Shown here piece by piece: positions 1-8,653 of a stretch of 64,000 bases of DNA. The notes under the pieces are model-generated. The model was not told where the DNA came from and did not search any database. It worked only from the letters and a program-made list of their open reading frames with translations. The number at the start of each line of letters is the position of its first letter. Position 1 is the first letter of the stretch. Source of the DNA: Bacteroidota bacterium (GTDB taxonomy: Bacteria; Bacteroidota; Bacteroidia; Bacteroidales; B39-G9); the NCBI GenBank assembly GCA_015222055.1, contig JADFUR010000039.1, positions 51,142 to 115,141 on the forward strand. Reading direction: 5' to 3'. The translations under genes were made by a program, and so were the position numbers.

Positions 1-752
1 GCATTTGTTAAAAAAAGTTCGTCAGCTGATAATAAGTCTGTAGGTTTAATATTACAATCATCAAAAACAATATAATTAAGAGATAGTGCAGTTTTAATAA
101 TTTGATTTCGCATTATGTTTGGAATGCAACCATCGGTTAAAGAGGGAGTATATAGTTGATTATTTTTTACAATAAATATATTTGAGTTCACAGCTTCCAC
201 AATTTTATTTTCTTGGTTAAGAATAATGCAATCGTCAATGTTGTTTTTTTGTTTATATATTTCGGCAAGAACAAAAAGTAAAGCATTTGATAAACTTAAG
301 TCTGAAAAATAATCTGCACTTTTTTTAATTTCATTATAAATATCAATTACTAATCCTTTGTTATTAAGAATGTATTTTGCGTGTTCTAGCTCTTCAGCTT
401 CAATAATAAACGAAATATTGTTTGATAAAGGTTTGTATGAAGCTCCATCGGAACGAAAAACAGACAAGCGAATTTTTGCACCTTGAAACAATTTGTTTCT
501 ATTTAACAATTTCACAATCAGATTGTTAATATATTTTGGCGTAAAATAATCAGATACGCTCATGTATAGTTTTTCAATTCCATACATAAGACGCGAATAG
601 TGTTCATTAAAAAATTGAACTTTTGTTCCGCTTGCATGCATTGTTTCAAAAAGACCGTCACCGTAGCGAAAGGCTCTGTTTTTACATGTTAATACAGGCG
701 AATCATTCAGATAAAAATCCCCATTATTACATATATATTTTGACTTTATCAT
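1..752 (-). CDS. Class IV PLP-dependent aminotransferase / aminodeoxychorismate lyase-like (3' end outside window)
   Basis: The frame runs open from an ATG at 752 to the window edge, about 250 codons, so the C-terminus is missing. FRYGDGLFET (residues 28-37) is the signature of fold-type IV PLP enzymes (branched-chain aminotransferases, D-amino-acid aminotransferases, PabC). K143 or K144 in EIKKSADYFS is the likely Schiff-base lysine. EAVNSNIFIV (187-196) and GCIPNIMR (208-215) match the glutamate and phosphate-cup segments of the fold. PabC releases 4-aminobenzoate for folate, and folP lies elsewhere in the window, but residues separating PabC from BCAT-type enzymes cannot be assigned with confidence. 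The fold is sure; the substrate is not. Confidence 0.85.
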   Translation of the reverse strand, partial: MIKSKYICNNGDFYLNDSPVLTCKNRAFRYGDGLFETMHASGTKVQFFNEHYSRLMYGIEKLYMSVSDYFTPKYINNLIVKLLNRNKLFQGAKIRLSVFRSDGASYKPLSNNISFIIEAEELEHAKYILNNKGLVIDIYNEIKKSADYFSDLSLSNALLFVLAEIYKQKNNIDDCIILNQENKIVEAVNSNIFIVKNNQLYTPSLTDGCIPNIMRNQIIKTALSLNYIVFDDCNIKPTDLLSADELFLTN

Positions 753-789
753 TTAACAAGTTAAAAATTCATAAATTGTTTCAATCTCA

Positions 790-873
790 GCTCTTTCGGA
801 TTTGTAATTCGAAAGTTATTAATAAAATTTAAGCTCAAATTTATAAGCTACGGATTATAAATCCTTAGCAGCG
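790..873. repeat. Dispersed palindromic repeat family R1, copy a
   Basis: Two small palindromes face each other: ctctttcggatttgtaattc at the left and agctacggattataaatcc at the right, ending near agcagcg. The same layout recurs at 3603-3693, where the arms are cleaner. It lies just upstream of the aminotransferase gene and downstream of the gmhB-like gene. No coding potential is seen. Confidence 0.8.
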
Positions 874-894
874 TTAACAATTAACAATTAACAA

Positions 895-1386
895 TTAATA
901 ATTAATAATTTTTTTACAGTATTTTGAGATGTTTTCATTAGCGTTAATTTTAATTGTTTGCAAACCAATTTTTTTTCCTGCTTCAATGTCTCGCTCACCA
1001 TCTCCAATAAGGAAAGAAGATGAAATATCAATATTGAAACGAGCAATTGCTTTTTCTAGCATCAATGTATCGGGTTTTCTGCACAAGCATTTTTCATTAC
1101 TTGAGTGATGAGGGCAATAATAAATTTCAGTTAATTCGACATTTTGTTTCTTTAAATTATTTTTTAAATAATCATGAACCTCCTCAACATTTTTTTTGGT
1201 ATAAATACCTTTTGAGATACCGCCTTGGTTAGATATTATTATTAATAAGAAATTATTTTCTTGAAATTTTTGTAAGCTCTCAACTATACCTTCATTTATT
1301 TTAAAATCTTCAACTCTATAAATATAATAATGACCTTTATCACTATTAATTACACCGTCGCGGTCAAGAAATATTGCTTTATTCAT
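895..1386 (-). CDS. gmhB: HAD-family D-glycero-D-manno-heptose-1,7-bisphosphate 7-phosphatase-like
   Basis: This is a 163-residue HAD phosphatase of the HisB-N/GmhB type. FLDRDGVIN (6-14) supplies nucleophile D8 and general acid D10, and GDGERD (128-133) supplies the magnesium-binding aspartates. CPHHSSNEKCLCRKP (91-105) is the zinc loop typical of GmhB, with ligands C91, H93, C100 and C102. GmhB removes the C7 phosphate during ADP-heptose synthesis for the lipopolysaccharide core. The related HisB N-domain (histidinol phosphatase) shares this architecture and cannot be fully excluded, though no his genes are nearby. It is flanked by repeat R1 on its downstream side and a degenerate R1 arm upstream. 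Confidence 0.82.
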   Translation of the reverse strand: MNKAIFLDRDGVINSDKGHYYIYRVEDFKINEGIVESLQKFQENNFLLIIISNQGGISKGIYTKKNVEEVHDYLKNNLKKQNVELTEIYYCPHHSSNEKCLCRKPDTLMLEKAIARFNIDISSSFLIGDGERDIEAGKKIGLQTIKINANENISKYCKKIINY

Positions 1387-1503
1387 TTGGAATGATATTT
1401 TTTACAAACTTAAAGAAACAATAAATATTTAACAAAAGGTAAAAAAATAATTTTAATAGTCAAAGGACTTATTTTCCCTTCTTAAAATAATTAATTATTT
1501 GTT

Positions 1504-1531
1504 CGCTCTTACGAATTTGTAATCTGTAAGT
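1504..1531. repeat. Degenerate single arm of repeat family R1
   Basis: cgctcttacgaatttgtaat followed by ctgtaag resembles the left arm of R1 (cgctctttcggatttgtaat) with several substitutions. No convincing partner arm is seen, so this looks like a decayed copy between gmhB and the rhomboid gene. Confidence 0.5.
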
Positions 1532-1611
1532 TTTAATTGTGTATGAGTTTTTAAATTTTCGGATTTCAAATTGGAAAAAGCAGTGTTGTTAGTTTATTTT
1601 TAATTTAAGAA

Positions 1612-2217
1612 CTAAAAGCTAAAAAGATTATTGATAAAAACTTGAAATAATTCGGGCTTTAAAATAATTGGAAAGATTAGTCCGAAAACAGCACCCCAAA
1701 AGTGAGCATCGTGACCAATATCATCAACATTTTTTTTGCTCATATAATAGGAATAAGCTAAGTATAGAAGAGCAAATATGATTCCAGGAATAGGAAGAAT
1801 ACCAAAAAACCAGACCTTATTAAGCGGGTCAAAAAATATGCTTGCAAATACTACTGCAGATACTGCTCCTGAAGCACCTAATGCATTGTAATTGTAATTT
1901 TCGCGATTTTTGAACAGAGAATATATTATTGAAATAATTATTCCTCCTGCATACAAACAAATGAAAAGTAAGTTTGCATTTTCCCTAAAATAATAATGAA
2001 AGTAATATTCAAGCGAAGTGCCAAATGAATATAAAACTATCATGTTTATTATTAAATGCATATAATTAGCGTGCAAAAGAGCGTAAGAAATTATTCTATA
2101 CCATTGTTTGCGGTGATAAATTTGGTAGGCATTAAAATTATATTTATAGATAAGCTCTTTTTTATTAAAAGCAGCAAAAGAGACCAACGTTGTAACTATA
2201 ATTATTATTAGCGTCAT
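1612..2217 (-). CDS. Rhomboid-family intramembrane serine protease
   Basis: A 201-residue polytopic membrane protein with the rhomboid catalytic layout. GASGA (114-118) places the nucleophile at S116. H172 in AHFWGAVFG is the second dyad member. HLIIN (54-58) is the conserved loop-1/TM2 segment carrying the oxyanion asparagine N58. About six membrane spans are apparent and the length suits the minimal six-helix form. Rhomboids cut single-pass membrane proteins within or next to the bilayer; the substrate cannot be told from sequence. It stands on the minus strand among unrelated genes with gaps of more than 200 bases on both sides, so it is probably transcribed alone. Confidence 0.9.
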   Translation of the reverse strand: MTLIIIIVTTLVSFAAFNKKELIYKYNFNAYQIYHRKQWYRIISYALLHANYMHLIINMIVLYSFGTSLEYYFHYYFRENANLLFICLYAGGIIISIIYSLFKNRENYNYNALGASGAVSAVVFASIFFDPLNKVWFFGILPIPGIIFALLYLAYSYYMSKKNVDDIGHDAHFWGAVFGLIFPIILKPELFQVFINNLFSF

Positions 2218-2479
2218 TGATTTTGGTTTTTTCTTAATTTAAGTGGGTAATCCCTTTTAAAGCCTAAAGTTTTAATTGTTTATTGATTATTATTGATTCA
2301 TAAATCTAAAGGCTAAAGTAAAAAAGCTAAAAGTTAGAATAAAAAGTATTTTAAAATTATTTCTTTCTTTTATTGCAAAGATTAATCCCGATGCTTGGGG
2401 ATTTGATAAATCATTTAGTATATTTTTTTTTATCCACTCTAAATCATACAGAACCTTAATTTTAGTAAAAAAAATTTTG

Positions 2480-2854
2480 TTAATCACGAGGTTCAAATTC
2501 AAAAGGGATATCCAAAATTGAAGAAAAGTTAATTCCTGTTTTTAACATATCCTCATCAGGTTTCTCATAGCACCATAATATTGAATAATTTTTGCCTTTT
2601 TTATATAGTTCTTCAAGTTTTTTTAAAACATGAAATAATACTGTATGAGTTGATGAACTGAGGTATTGAAAAAAAAATTCACATTTTAATTTGTCAATAT
2701 CATTACAAAAATTATCAATCCAATTAATGACAGGCAAAAAAGTTGCATTGGAATCTTCAGGTATTGAAACGCCATGAATTTTAAACATTAAATTTTTAGT
2801 ATCCAAATAAATACTTGGACTGTCGTCAGTGGCTTCTATTTTTAAAACATTCAA
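2480..2854 (-). CDS. DUF1987 / SiaC-family regulatory phosphoprotein
   Basis: A 124-residue soluble protein with the layout of DUF1987, the family of Pseudomonas SiaC. It opens with a strand-rich region ending in a conserved SPSI element, followed by FFFQYLSSSTHT, whose Ser/Thr cluster corresponds to the phosphorylated site in SiaC. SiaC-type proteins are regulated by a partner-switching kinase and phosphatase and bind a diguanylate cyclase. No SiaA, SiaB or GGDEF gene is in the window, so partners must lie elsewhere. It lies 48 bases downstream of the macrodomain gene on the same strand and may be co-transcribed with it. Confidence 0.78.
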   Translation of the reverse strand: MNVLKIEATDDSPSIYLDTKNLMFKIHGVSIPEDSNATFLPVINWIDNFCNDIDKLKCEFFFQYLSSSTHTVLFHVLKKLEELYKKGKNYSILWCYEKPDEDMLKTGINFSSILDIPFEFEPRD

Positions 2855-2902
2855 ATTTTCTAAGTTTTAAGTTTAAAAGATAAAGTTAGATATAATTTAA
2901 TA

Positions 2903-3409
2903 TTATGCCAAATTATGTTGATATATTTTAAAGTTTTCTTCATCGAAAGTTGCAAAAATTATTTTTTTAATTGATTTGTTGTTGCACAGAAATTTTTTTA
3001 TTTCAGATATAGCAATCACTGCGGCTTTATTTTTCGGGAAACCATAAACTCCTGTGCTGATATTCGGAAACGCAATTGTCTCAATATTATTATTGACAGC
3101 CAGTTCTAAACTTTTTTTATAGCAGGAAGTCAATAAGTCTTCTTCGAAATTTTTGCCTCCATACCAAATAGGACCAACAGTATGAATAACAAATTTGCAT
3201 GGCAGATTGTATGCCTTTGTAATTTTTGCCTCACCGGTGTTACAACCATTTAATGTGTGACATTCGGCTAATAGTTCTTTACCAGCAACTCGGTGAATAG
3301 CTCCATCAACACCAGCACCACCAAGTAATGTTTTATTTGCAGCATTAACAATAGCATCAACTTTGAGCGTTGTTATGTCACCTTTAAATATTTCTATTCG
3401 TTCCATCAC
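2903..3409 (-). CDS. Macrodomain protein, probable O-acetyl-ADP-ribose / ADP-ribose deacetylase
   Basis: A 168-residue stand-alone macrodomain of the YmdB/MacroD class. [15 protein letters not shown] (17-31) contains the NAAN element contacting the adenosine ribose, followed by GVDGAIHR with the catalytic-loop aspartate. TGEAKIT, VIHTVGP and STGVYGFP are the remaining conserved loops. Such proteins deacetylate O-acetyl-ADP-ribose or remove mono-ADP-ribose from aspartate or glutamate side chains. No sirtuin or ADP-ribosyltransferase gene is in the window. The second methionine (M2) is an equally good start. The promoter side carries repeat R1 copy c. Confidence 0.92.
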   Translation of the reverse strand: MMERIEIFKGDITTLKVDAIVNAANKTLLGGAGVDGAIHRVAGKELLAECHTLNGCNTGEAKITKAYNLPCKFVIHTVGPIWYGGKNFEEDLLTSCYKKSLELAVNNNIETIAFPNISTGVYGFPKNKAAVIAISEIKKFLCNNKSIKKIIFATFDEENFKIYQHNLA

Positions 3410-3602
3410 TGAGTTTTTAAGTTAATAGATTCCATATAGTGCATGCACGAAAATTCTAAAATATCGAATATTTATGCAATACAGCTTATTTTATGGATTG
3501 AATATATTGTTAAATGGTTATTCTGCATATTATTTATATTTCAACAATTTAACAATTTGATGAAAATTTGAAACAATTTTTATTTTGCAATATCAATAAT
3601 TC

Positions 3603-3693
3603 CGCTCTTTCGGATTTGTAATCCGAAAGTTATAAAAAATAAAATTAACAACTTAAATAATAATAAGCTACGGATTACAAATCCGAAGCAGCG
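3603..3693. repeat. Dispersed palindromic repeat family R1, best-preserved copy
   Basis: The left arm holds the hairpin ctttcggatt-tgt-aatccgaaag; the right arm holds cggatt-aca-aatccg followed by aagcagcg. The two arms are also inverted copies of each other (cgct..cttcggatttgtaat against its complement), giving a roughly 90-base MITE- or REP-like unit with nested symmetry. It sits between pheT (minus, ending 3752) and the macrodomain gene. Confidence 0.85.
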
Positions 3694-3751
3694 TGAGAAC
3701 TGATTACAGCGTTTTCTTTCAAACACTATATACTTTCAACTTTTTTTTTAT

Positions 3752-6214
3752 TTATCTGATTTTTGCTCCTAATTCGTTTTCAAATACCTTTATAAATTTA
3801 TTCATTATTTTATCTATTTGCTTATCGGCAAGTGTTTTAAATGGGTCTTGCAAAATAAAACTAACTGCATACGATTTTTTATCGTCTTCAATTTTTTTGC
3901 CTTCATAAACATCAAATAACGAAATTCTTTTTAATAGTTTTCTTTCGGTATTAAAAGCTAAAGTCTTAATTTGTTCAAAATGAATTTTTTTATCTAATAA
4001 TAAAGCCAAATCACGTTTTACTTCTGGGTATTTTGCTATTTCTGTATATGTTACTTTTTTTGTTTTTAATATTTTTAAAACAGAATCCCAATCAAAATCG
4101 GCATAATAAACATCTGATTTTATATCAAATGCTTTTAGTATTTTTTTGTTAACACTACCAAAAGACACAAATGGTATTTTTTTATTATTTTGATTATGAG
4201 TGTATTGCAATGCGTAGTCGAAAATATCAGAATTTATTTCGTCAGCATCAATAAAATTATTGTCAATGCCAAGGCGGTGCATTATGTTTTCAACATACGA
4301 TTTAATGAAATAAAAATTTGAAAGCTCCGCTTTTATATTCCAACTAGCTTGTTGTTTTAATCCTGTTACAAATAAAGAGAAATGAAAATCTTCGTTGTAT
4401 TTTTTTATTGGATTTTCATCTTGTGTTTTTTTATTTATTGAATAACAATTTCCAAATTCGTAAAATTTTAAATCGGAATTTTTTCTGTTTATATTAAAAG
4501 CAATAGCTTCTAAACCACCAAACAATAATGTTTGTCGCATACAGTTGAGGTCTGAACTTAATGGGTTTAATATTGAAACAAGATTATCTTTATCATAAGA
4601 TTTTAAGTCCTCATAATACGATGATTTTGTTAGTGAGTTCGACATAATCTCGTTAAATCCAATACTTGTAAGTAAATTGGATGTGAGATTTGTTACTGTG
4701 TTTTTATTTGGTTTTTCTGAATAAGCAATTGTTGATTTAACATGAGATGAAATTTCAATATTATTATAACCATATATTCTTAAAATTTCTTCAATAACAT
4801 CGGCTTCTCTTTTAACATCAGCCCTGTAGGTAGGAACTTCGAGATTTAATGTTTGTTCATCTTCAGAAACAATTTTAATATCAAGTGAAGATAAAATATT
4901 TTTAATATTTTCTTTTTCAAGATGTTTTCCTATTAATCGGTCAATATTGAAATAACTAACCGTAACTTTATAATCTTCAATAGTTTTAGGGTAAATATCA
5001 ATAATATCTGAACTAATTTTGCCTCCAGCTAATTCTTTAATAAGCAATGCCACACGTTTAAGCGCATAAACAGTAATGTTTGCGTCGGCACCTCTTTCGT
5101 AGCGAAAAGAAGCATCAGTTTGTAATGAATGACGTCTTGATGTTTTACGAATAAAAACAGGATCGAAACAAGCACTTTCTAAAAATACATTTTTGGTATT
5201 CTCGGTAACTCCGGATTTTATTCCACCAAAAACACCGGCTATGCACATTCCTTCTTCTTCGTTACAAATCATCAAATCGTCTGACGATAATTTATGTTCC
5301 GTTTCGTCGAGGGTAGTAAATTTTGTTCCTTCTTTTAGTGTTTTAACAATAACTTTTTTGCCTTTAATTTTATCGGCATCAAAAGCGTGCAAAGGCTGAC
5401 CTGTTTCTTGTAGCACAAAATTTGTAGCATCAACAATATTATTAATTGGGTTTAAGCCAATAGATTTTAATCTATTTTTTAACCACTCGGGAGATTCTTT
5501 AATCTCTATTCCTGATATTGTAATTCCTGAGTAACGAGTGCAGGCATCATTGTTTTCAATTTTAACATCAATAACATTATCATTATTATCAACTTTAAAA
5601 TTATCAACAGACGGTTTATTTAATGCAATATTTTGATGTTGATTAAGATAAGCTGCTAAATCGCGAGCTACACCGTAGTGAGAAGCTCCATCGATTCTGT
5701 TAGGAGTAAGTCCTATTTCGAAAACAATGTCGTTCTCAATGTTAAAATAATCTTTTGCCTGAGTTCCAACAGCAATATTATTATCAAGCACCATTATTCC
5801 ATCGTGAGAAACACCAAGACCAATTTCATCTTCAGCACAAATCATTCCCATTGATGGTTCGCCACGCATTTTTGCTTTTTTTATTTTGAAACTTTCGTCT
5901 CCATCATAAAGTGTTGTGCCAACTGTAGCTACAACAACTTTTTGTCCGGCTCTTACGTTAGGAGCTCCGCAAACAATCGGCAATAATTCGTTTTTACCAA
6001 CATCAACAGTAGTTATACTTAAATGGTCTGAATTGGGATGTGCTTCACATGTTTTCACTTCTCCAATAACCAGTCCTTCTAATCCTCCTTTTATTGATTG
6101 AAATTTTTCTATTCCTTCAACCTCAAGTCCGGTGTTTGTTAATATTTCAGAAACTTCTTGATAACCTAAATCAGTATCAATGTATTGCTTTATCCAATTG
6201 TATGATATCTTCAT
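3752..6214 (-). CDS. pheT: Phenylalanyl-tRNA synthetase beta subunit
   Basis: The 820-residue length is normal for PheT. Domain order is complete: an N-terminal EMAP/tRNA-binding OB domain (GEVKTCEAHPNSDHLS, about residues 51-66), the B3/4 editing domain in the middle third, a B5 domain, the catalytic-like core, and a C-terminal ferredoxin-fold anticodon-binding domain (YPEVKRDLALLLD and the closing part). With PheS it forms the alpha2-beta2 enzyme that charges tRNA-Phe. pheS is not adjacent, so the two subunits are unlinked here. It is transcribed divergently from surE. Confidence 0.98.
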   Translation of the reverse strand: MKISYNWIKQYIDTDLGYQEVSEILTNTGLEVEGIEKFQSIKGGLEGLVIGEVKTCEAHPNSDHLSITTVDVGKNELLPIVCGAPNVRAGQKVVVATVGTTLYDGDESFKIKKAKMRGEPSMGMICAEDEIGLGVSHDGIMVLDNNIAVGTQAKDYFNIENDIVFEIGLTPNRIDGASHYGVARDLAAYLNQHQNIALNKPSVDNFKVDNNDNVIDVKIENNDACTRYSGITISGIEIKESPEWLKNRLKSIGLNPINNIVDATNFVLQETGQPLHAFDADKIKGKKVIVKTLKEGTKFTTLDETEHKLSSDDLMICNEEEGMCIAGVFGGIKSGVTENTKNVFLESACFDPVFIRKTSRRHSLQTDASFRYERGADANITVYALKRVALLIKELAGGKISSDIIDIYPKTIEDYKVTVSYFNIDRLIGKHLEKENIKNILSSLDIKIVSEDEQTLNLEVPTYRADVKREADVIEEILRIYGYNNIEISSHVKSTIAYSEKPNKNTVTNLTSNLLTSIGFNEIMSNSLTKSSYYEDLKSYDKDNLVSILNPLSSDLNCMRQTLLFGGLEAIAFNINRKNSDLKFYEFGNCYSINKKTQDENPIKKYNEDFHFSLFVTGLKQQASWNIKAELSNFYFIKSYVENIMHRLGIDNNFIDADEINSDIFDYALQYTHNQNNKKIPFVSFGSVNKKILKAFDIKSDVYYADFDWDSVLKILKTKKVTYTEIAKYPEVKRDLALLLDKKIHFEQIKTLAFNTERKLLKRISLFDVYEGKKIEDDKKSYAVSFILQDPFKTLADKQIDKIMNKFIKVFENELGAKIR

Positions 6215-6584
6215 CTTTTTTATAAAATTTTAGAACAACAAAAATAGTAAAAAAATTAGATTTTAGACTTATGTTTTTATGATTTACATAATTGAATATT
6301 AATAAAAATTATTTGAGTATATAAGCAGAGTTATGTCGATTTTAGTTATTGTTAATAAAAGTAGAGTGACTTATAACACAAATCATTATAACCACAGTTA
6401 AGTATCAACCATAATAAACAGCATGAATTTTTAAATTGATTTTTTTAACACAGATTGAAATTTTATCGCACAAAATTTATTATTGATTTCACTAACAGAT
6501 TGTTATAAATATTTTGAGGTTTTTAGTTTAATTCAGTAATACTTTAAATATATTTGTATTTTTATAAATAATTTAAAATTTTTA
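6215..6584. promoter_or_regulatory. Divergent promoter region between pheT and surE
   Basis: This AT-rich 370-base gap carries the outward promoters. On the plus strand tatatttg at 6549-6556, 28 bases ahead of the surE ATG, matches the Bacteroidota -7 consensus TAnnTTTG. On the minus strand the complement of caaaaata at 6239-6246 reads TATTTTTG ahead of pheT. No clear -33 TTTG at proper spacing is seen for either. No small gene, repeat or riboswitch is recognised in the rest. Confidence 0.5.
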
Positions 6585-7364
6585 ATGTTGAAAACAAACA
6601 AAAGACCTTTAATTCTAGTATCTAACGACGATGGAGTAAATGCAAGAGGATTAGAAAATTTGATTGACGTTGTTAAGCCTTATGGCGATATTGTAGTAGT
6701 AGCTCCGGAATCTCCCAGATCAGGTATGTCACATGCAATTTCTTTTAAAAACCCCTTACGTTTAAATAAAATTAAAGAATATGACAATGTTAAGATTTAT
6801 AGTTGCTCGGGAACACCTGCCGATTGTGTTAAAATAGCTTTAAATCAGGTTGTTGATCGTAAACCAGATTTTTTGGTATCAGGAATTAATCATGGATCAA
6901 ACTCATCAATAAGTGTTATTTATTCCGGTACAATGGGTGCTACTATTGAAGGTTGCTTGAATGGAATACAATCAATTGGTTTCTCAATATTATCTCATTC
7001 GTTAGATGCCGATTTTTCGCTTGCTCGAAAATATTCACAGGAAATTTTCGAAAAAGTTATGGACAAAGGATTACCTAAAGGTATTTGCTTAAATGTTAAT
7101 TTTCCAGTTATTGATATTAATGATTTAAAGGGGTTTAAAGTTTGTCGTCAGGCTCAAGGTGTTTGGAAAGAAGAATTTGATAAACGAATTGACCCGAACA
7201 ACAAAGAGTATTACTGGTTAACAGGTAATTTTAGTAATTTTGAACCCGAATCAGAAGATACTGACGAATGGGCTTTAAAAAATAATTATGCTTCAATTGT
7301 TCCAATAAGTATTGATTTTACTTCCTATGAAACAGTTGAAAAAATGAAAGAAAATTATTTCTAA
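6585..7364 (+). CDS. surE: 5'/3'-nucleotidase SurE
   Basis: The 259-residue protein begins with LILVSNDDGVNARGL; N14, D15 and D16 form the metal-binding start of the SurE nucleotidase fold. SPRSGMSHAIS is the conserved serine loop and SGINHGSN carries the metal-binding asparagine. SurE dephosphorylates nucleoside monophosphates and short polyphosphates in stationary phase. In Bacteroidota surE often lies near lpxB, as here, although two other genes intervene. Confidence 0.96.
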   Translation: MLKTNKRPLILVSNDDGVNARGLENLIDVVKPYGDIVVVAPESPRSGMSHAISFKNPLRLNKIKEYDNVKIYSCSGTPADCVKIALNQVVDRKPDFLVSGINHGSNSSISVIYSGTMGATIEGCLNGIQSIGFSILSHSLDADFSLARKYSQEIFEKVMDKGLPKGICLNVNFPVIDINDLKGFKVCRQAQGVWKEEFDKRIDPNNKEYYWLTGNFSNFEPESEDTDEWALKNNYASIVPISIDFTSYETVEKMKENYF

Positions 7365-7466
7365 ACAAACAGAATATAAGTGTTTTTTTTATTGTAGGTT
7401 TAAATTAGTTCGCACTTTTATAATTACAATTGAAACATAAAATATTCTAATAATAAAATAAATAAT

Positions 7467-7775
7467 ATGGATAAAAATGTAAAATCAAAGTTTAATAAAC
7501 AGAAAATAGGGCTTGTTATTGGTTTACTTGCTCCAATTATTACAATTTTTATTTTATATTTATTTAACAAAAGTAGTTTTGGCTCTTTTGAAAATTTTTA
7601 TAATCATTTTGTAACGCTTCATCTAAGTTCTCAGATTGTTAGCCTAAGTGTATTAGCAAATTTAGCTGTTTTTTATTTATTTATAAAAAAGAATTTTCTC
7701 TTTTCAGCCAGAGGTGTAGTTTTAGCAACCATGATTTATGGTTTAATAATTATTGTGTTAAAGTTCTTTATTTAA
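7467..7775 (+). CDS. Small integral membrane protein of unknown function (surE-lpxB locus)
   Basis: A 102-residue protein with a lysine-rich N-terminus and three predicted membrane segments (roughly residues 14-32, 52-72 and 80-101). No catalytic motif is visible. It starts 102 bases after surE on the same strand, and its position between surE and lpxB suggests co-inheritance with these envelope genes. I recognise no named family. The coding call rests on length, orderly hydrophobicity and context. Confidence 0.75.
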   Translation: MDKNVKSKFNKQKIGLVIGLLAPIITIFILYLFNKSSFGSFENFYNHFVTLHLSSQIVSLSVLANLAVFYLFIKKNFLFSARGVVLATMIYGLIIIVLKFFI

Positions 7776-7816
7776 CTGAGAGGTTCAAGTTTCGTGTTTC
7801 AAGTTTCGTGTTTAAC

Positions 7817-7900
7817 GTTGCCAAACCTGACAGGTTTTTCTAATTCCATCGCAGAAAGATGAAAAACACATGTAACTTTTATAAAACAAACCTGTCAGGT
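7817..7900. repeat. Dispersed palindromic repeat family R2, copy a
   Basis: The element starts gttgccaaacctgacaggtt and ends aaacctgtcaggt, so the two ends are inverted copies of AACCTGACAGGTTT, itself nearly palindromic. A second copy at 40871-40954 has the same length and about 80 percent identity by eye, including the internal taac-tatt-ataaaac stretch. It separates the small membrane protein from the pentapeptide gene. Confidence 0.85.
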
Positions 7901-7980
7901 CTTTTTATAAATGTTTAACGTTTGTAATTGATAGTAATTAATTCTTTATAGTTAATTACTGAACATTTGAAAAAAAATTA

Positions 7981-8559
7981 ATGGACAAAAAATATATACA
8001 AGATAGGTCTTTTAAAGGCACAGATTTTTTAAATAATGAATTAATAAAAGGTGATTATGAAAATTGCACTTTTAATAATTGTTTTTTTTCTAATTTCGAT
8101 TTATCCGGAACAGATTTTATCGACTGTGAATTTAATAATTGTGACTTAAGCATGGCTAAAACAATTAACACTGCTTTTAGAAATGTTAAATTTACAGACT
8201 GCAAATTATTGGGTTTGCATTTCGACGATTGTAATAAATTTTTGTTTGCTGTCAATTTTAAAACTTGTCAGTTAAATTTATCATCTTTTTATAAGCAGAT
8301 TTTAAAAAATATTAAATTTGTTGATTGCCAACTTAACGAAGTGGATTTTACAGAAGCGAATCTTTCTGGTTCAAAGTTTGAAAATTGTGATTTGTCGGCA
8401 GCAATATTTACAAATACTATTCTTGAGAAAGTTGATTTTAAAACTTCATATAATTTTTCAATTAACCCTGAAAATAATCGAATAAGAAAGGCTAAATTTT
8501 CACTCTCAGGAGTTGTTGGACTATTGGATAAATATAACATTGAAATAGAAGGGATATAG
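7981..8559 (+). CDS. Qnr-like pentapeptide-repeat protein
   Basis: All but the tail of this 192-residue protein consists of A(D/N)LxX-type pentapeptides with central Phe or Leu (for example FDLSGTDFIDCEFNNCDLSM), predicting a right-handed quadrilateral beta helix. A short C-terminal stretch, GLLDKYNIEIEG, resembles the helix-plus-strand dimerisation tail of Qnr and MfpA proteins, and CDLSMAK recurs in Qnr as CDLSMAD. Those relatives mimic DNA and protect DNA gyrase. Whether this protein binds gyrase is unknown. The gene lies between two different repeats (R2 upstream, R6 downstream) and splits the surE-lpxB neighbourhood, suggesting an acquired cassette. Confidence 0.88.
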   Translation: MDKKYIQDRSFKGTDFLNNELIKGDYENCTFNNCFFSNFDLSGTDFIDCEFNNCDLSMAKTINTAFRNVKFTDCKLLGLHFDDCNKFLFAVNFKTCQLNLSSFYKQILKNIKFVDCQLNEVDFTEANLSGSKFENCDLSAAIFTNTILEKVDFKTSYNFSINPENNRIRKAKFSLSGVVGLLDKYNIEIEGI

Positions 8560-8560
8560 A

Positions 8561-8644
8561 TAAAATTTGAAACTTGGAAGTATTATTCACATAAAAAGTT
8601 CAAATATCCATAATTCCTAATTCGTAATTTTTAATTCGTAATTA
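8561..8644 (-). repeat. Solo copy of RAYT-associated repeat family R6 (inverted)
   Basis: Read on the minus strand it begins taattacgaattaaaaatta and continues through a tatttgaa and ataatactt segment, matching the repeats flanking the broken transposase at 18801-18920 and 19451-19554. It lies between the pentapeptide gene and lpxB and has no transposase of its own, as expected for a non-autonomous copy. Confidence 0.75.
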
Positions 8645-8653
8645 AGCAAACGC

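Noticed and set aside
2290..2502. 70-codon open frame on the minus strand overlapping the SiaC-like gene end
   Set aside because: It overlaps by 23 bases in another frame, has a low-complexity hydrophobic end and partly translates a small palindrome (aatccccaagcatcgggatt). No family resemblance.
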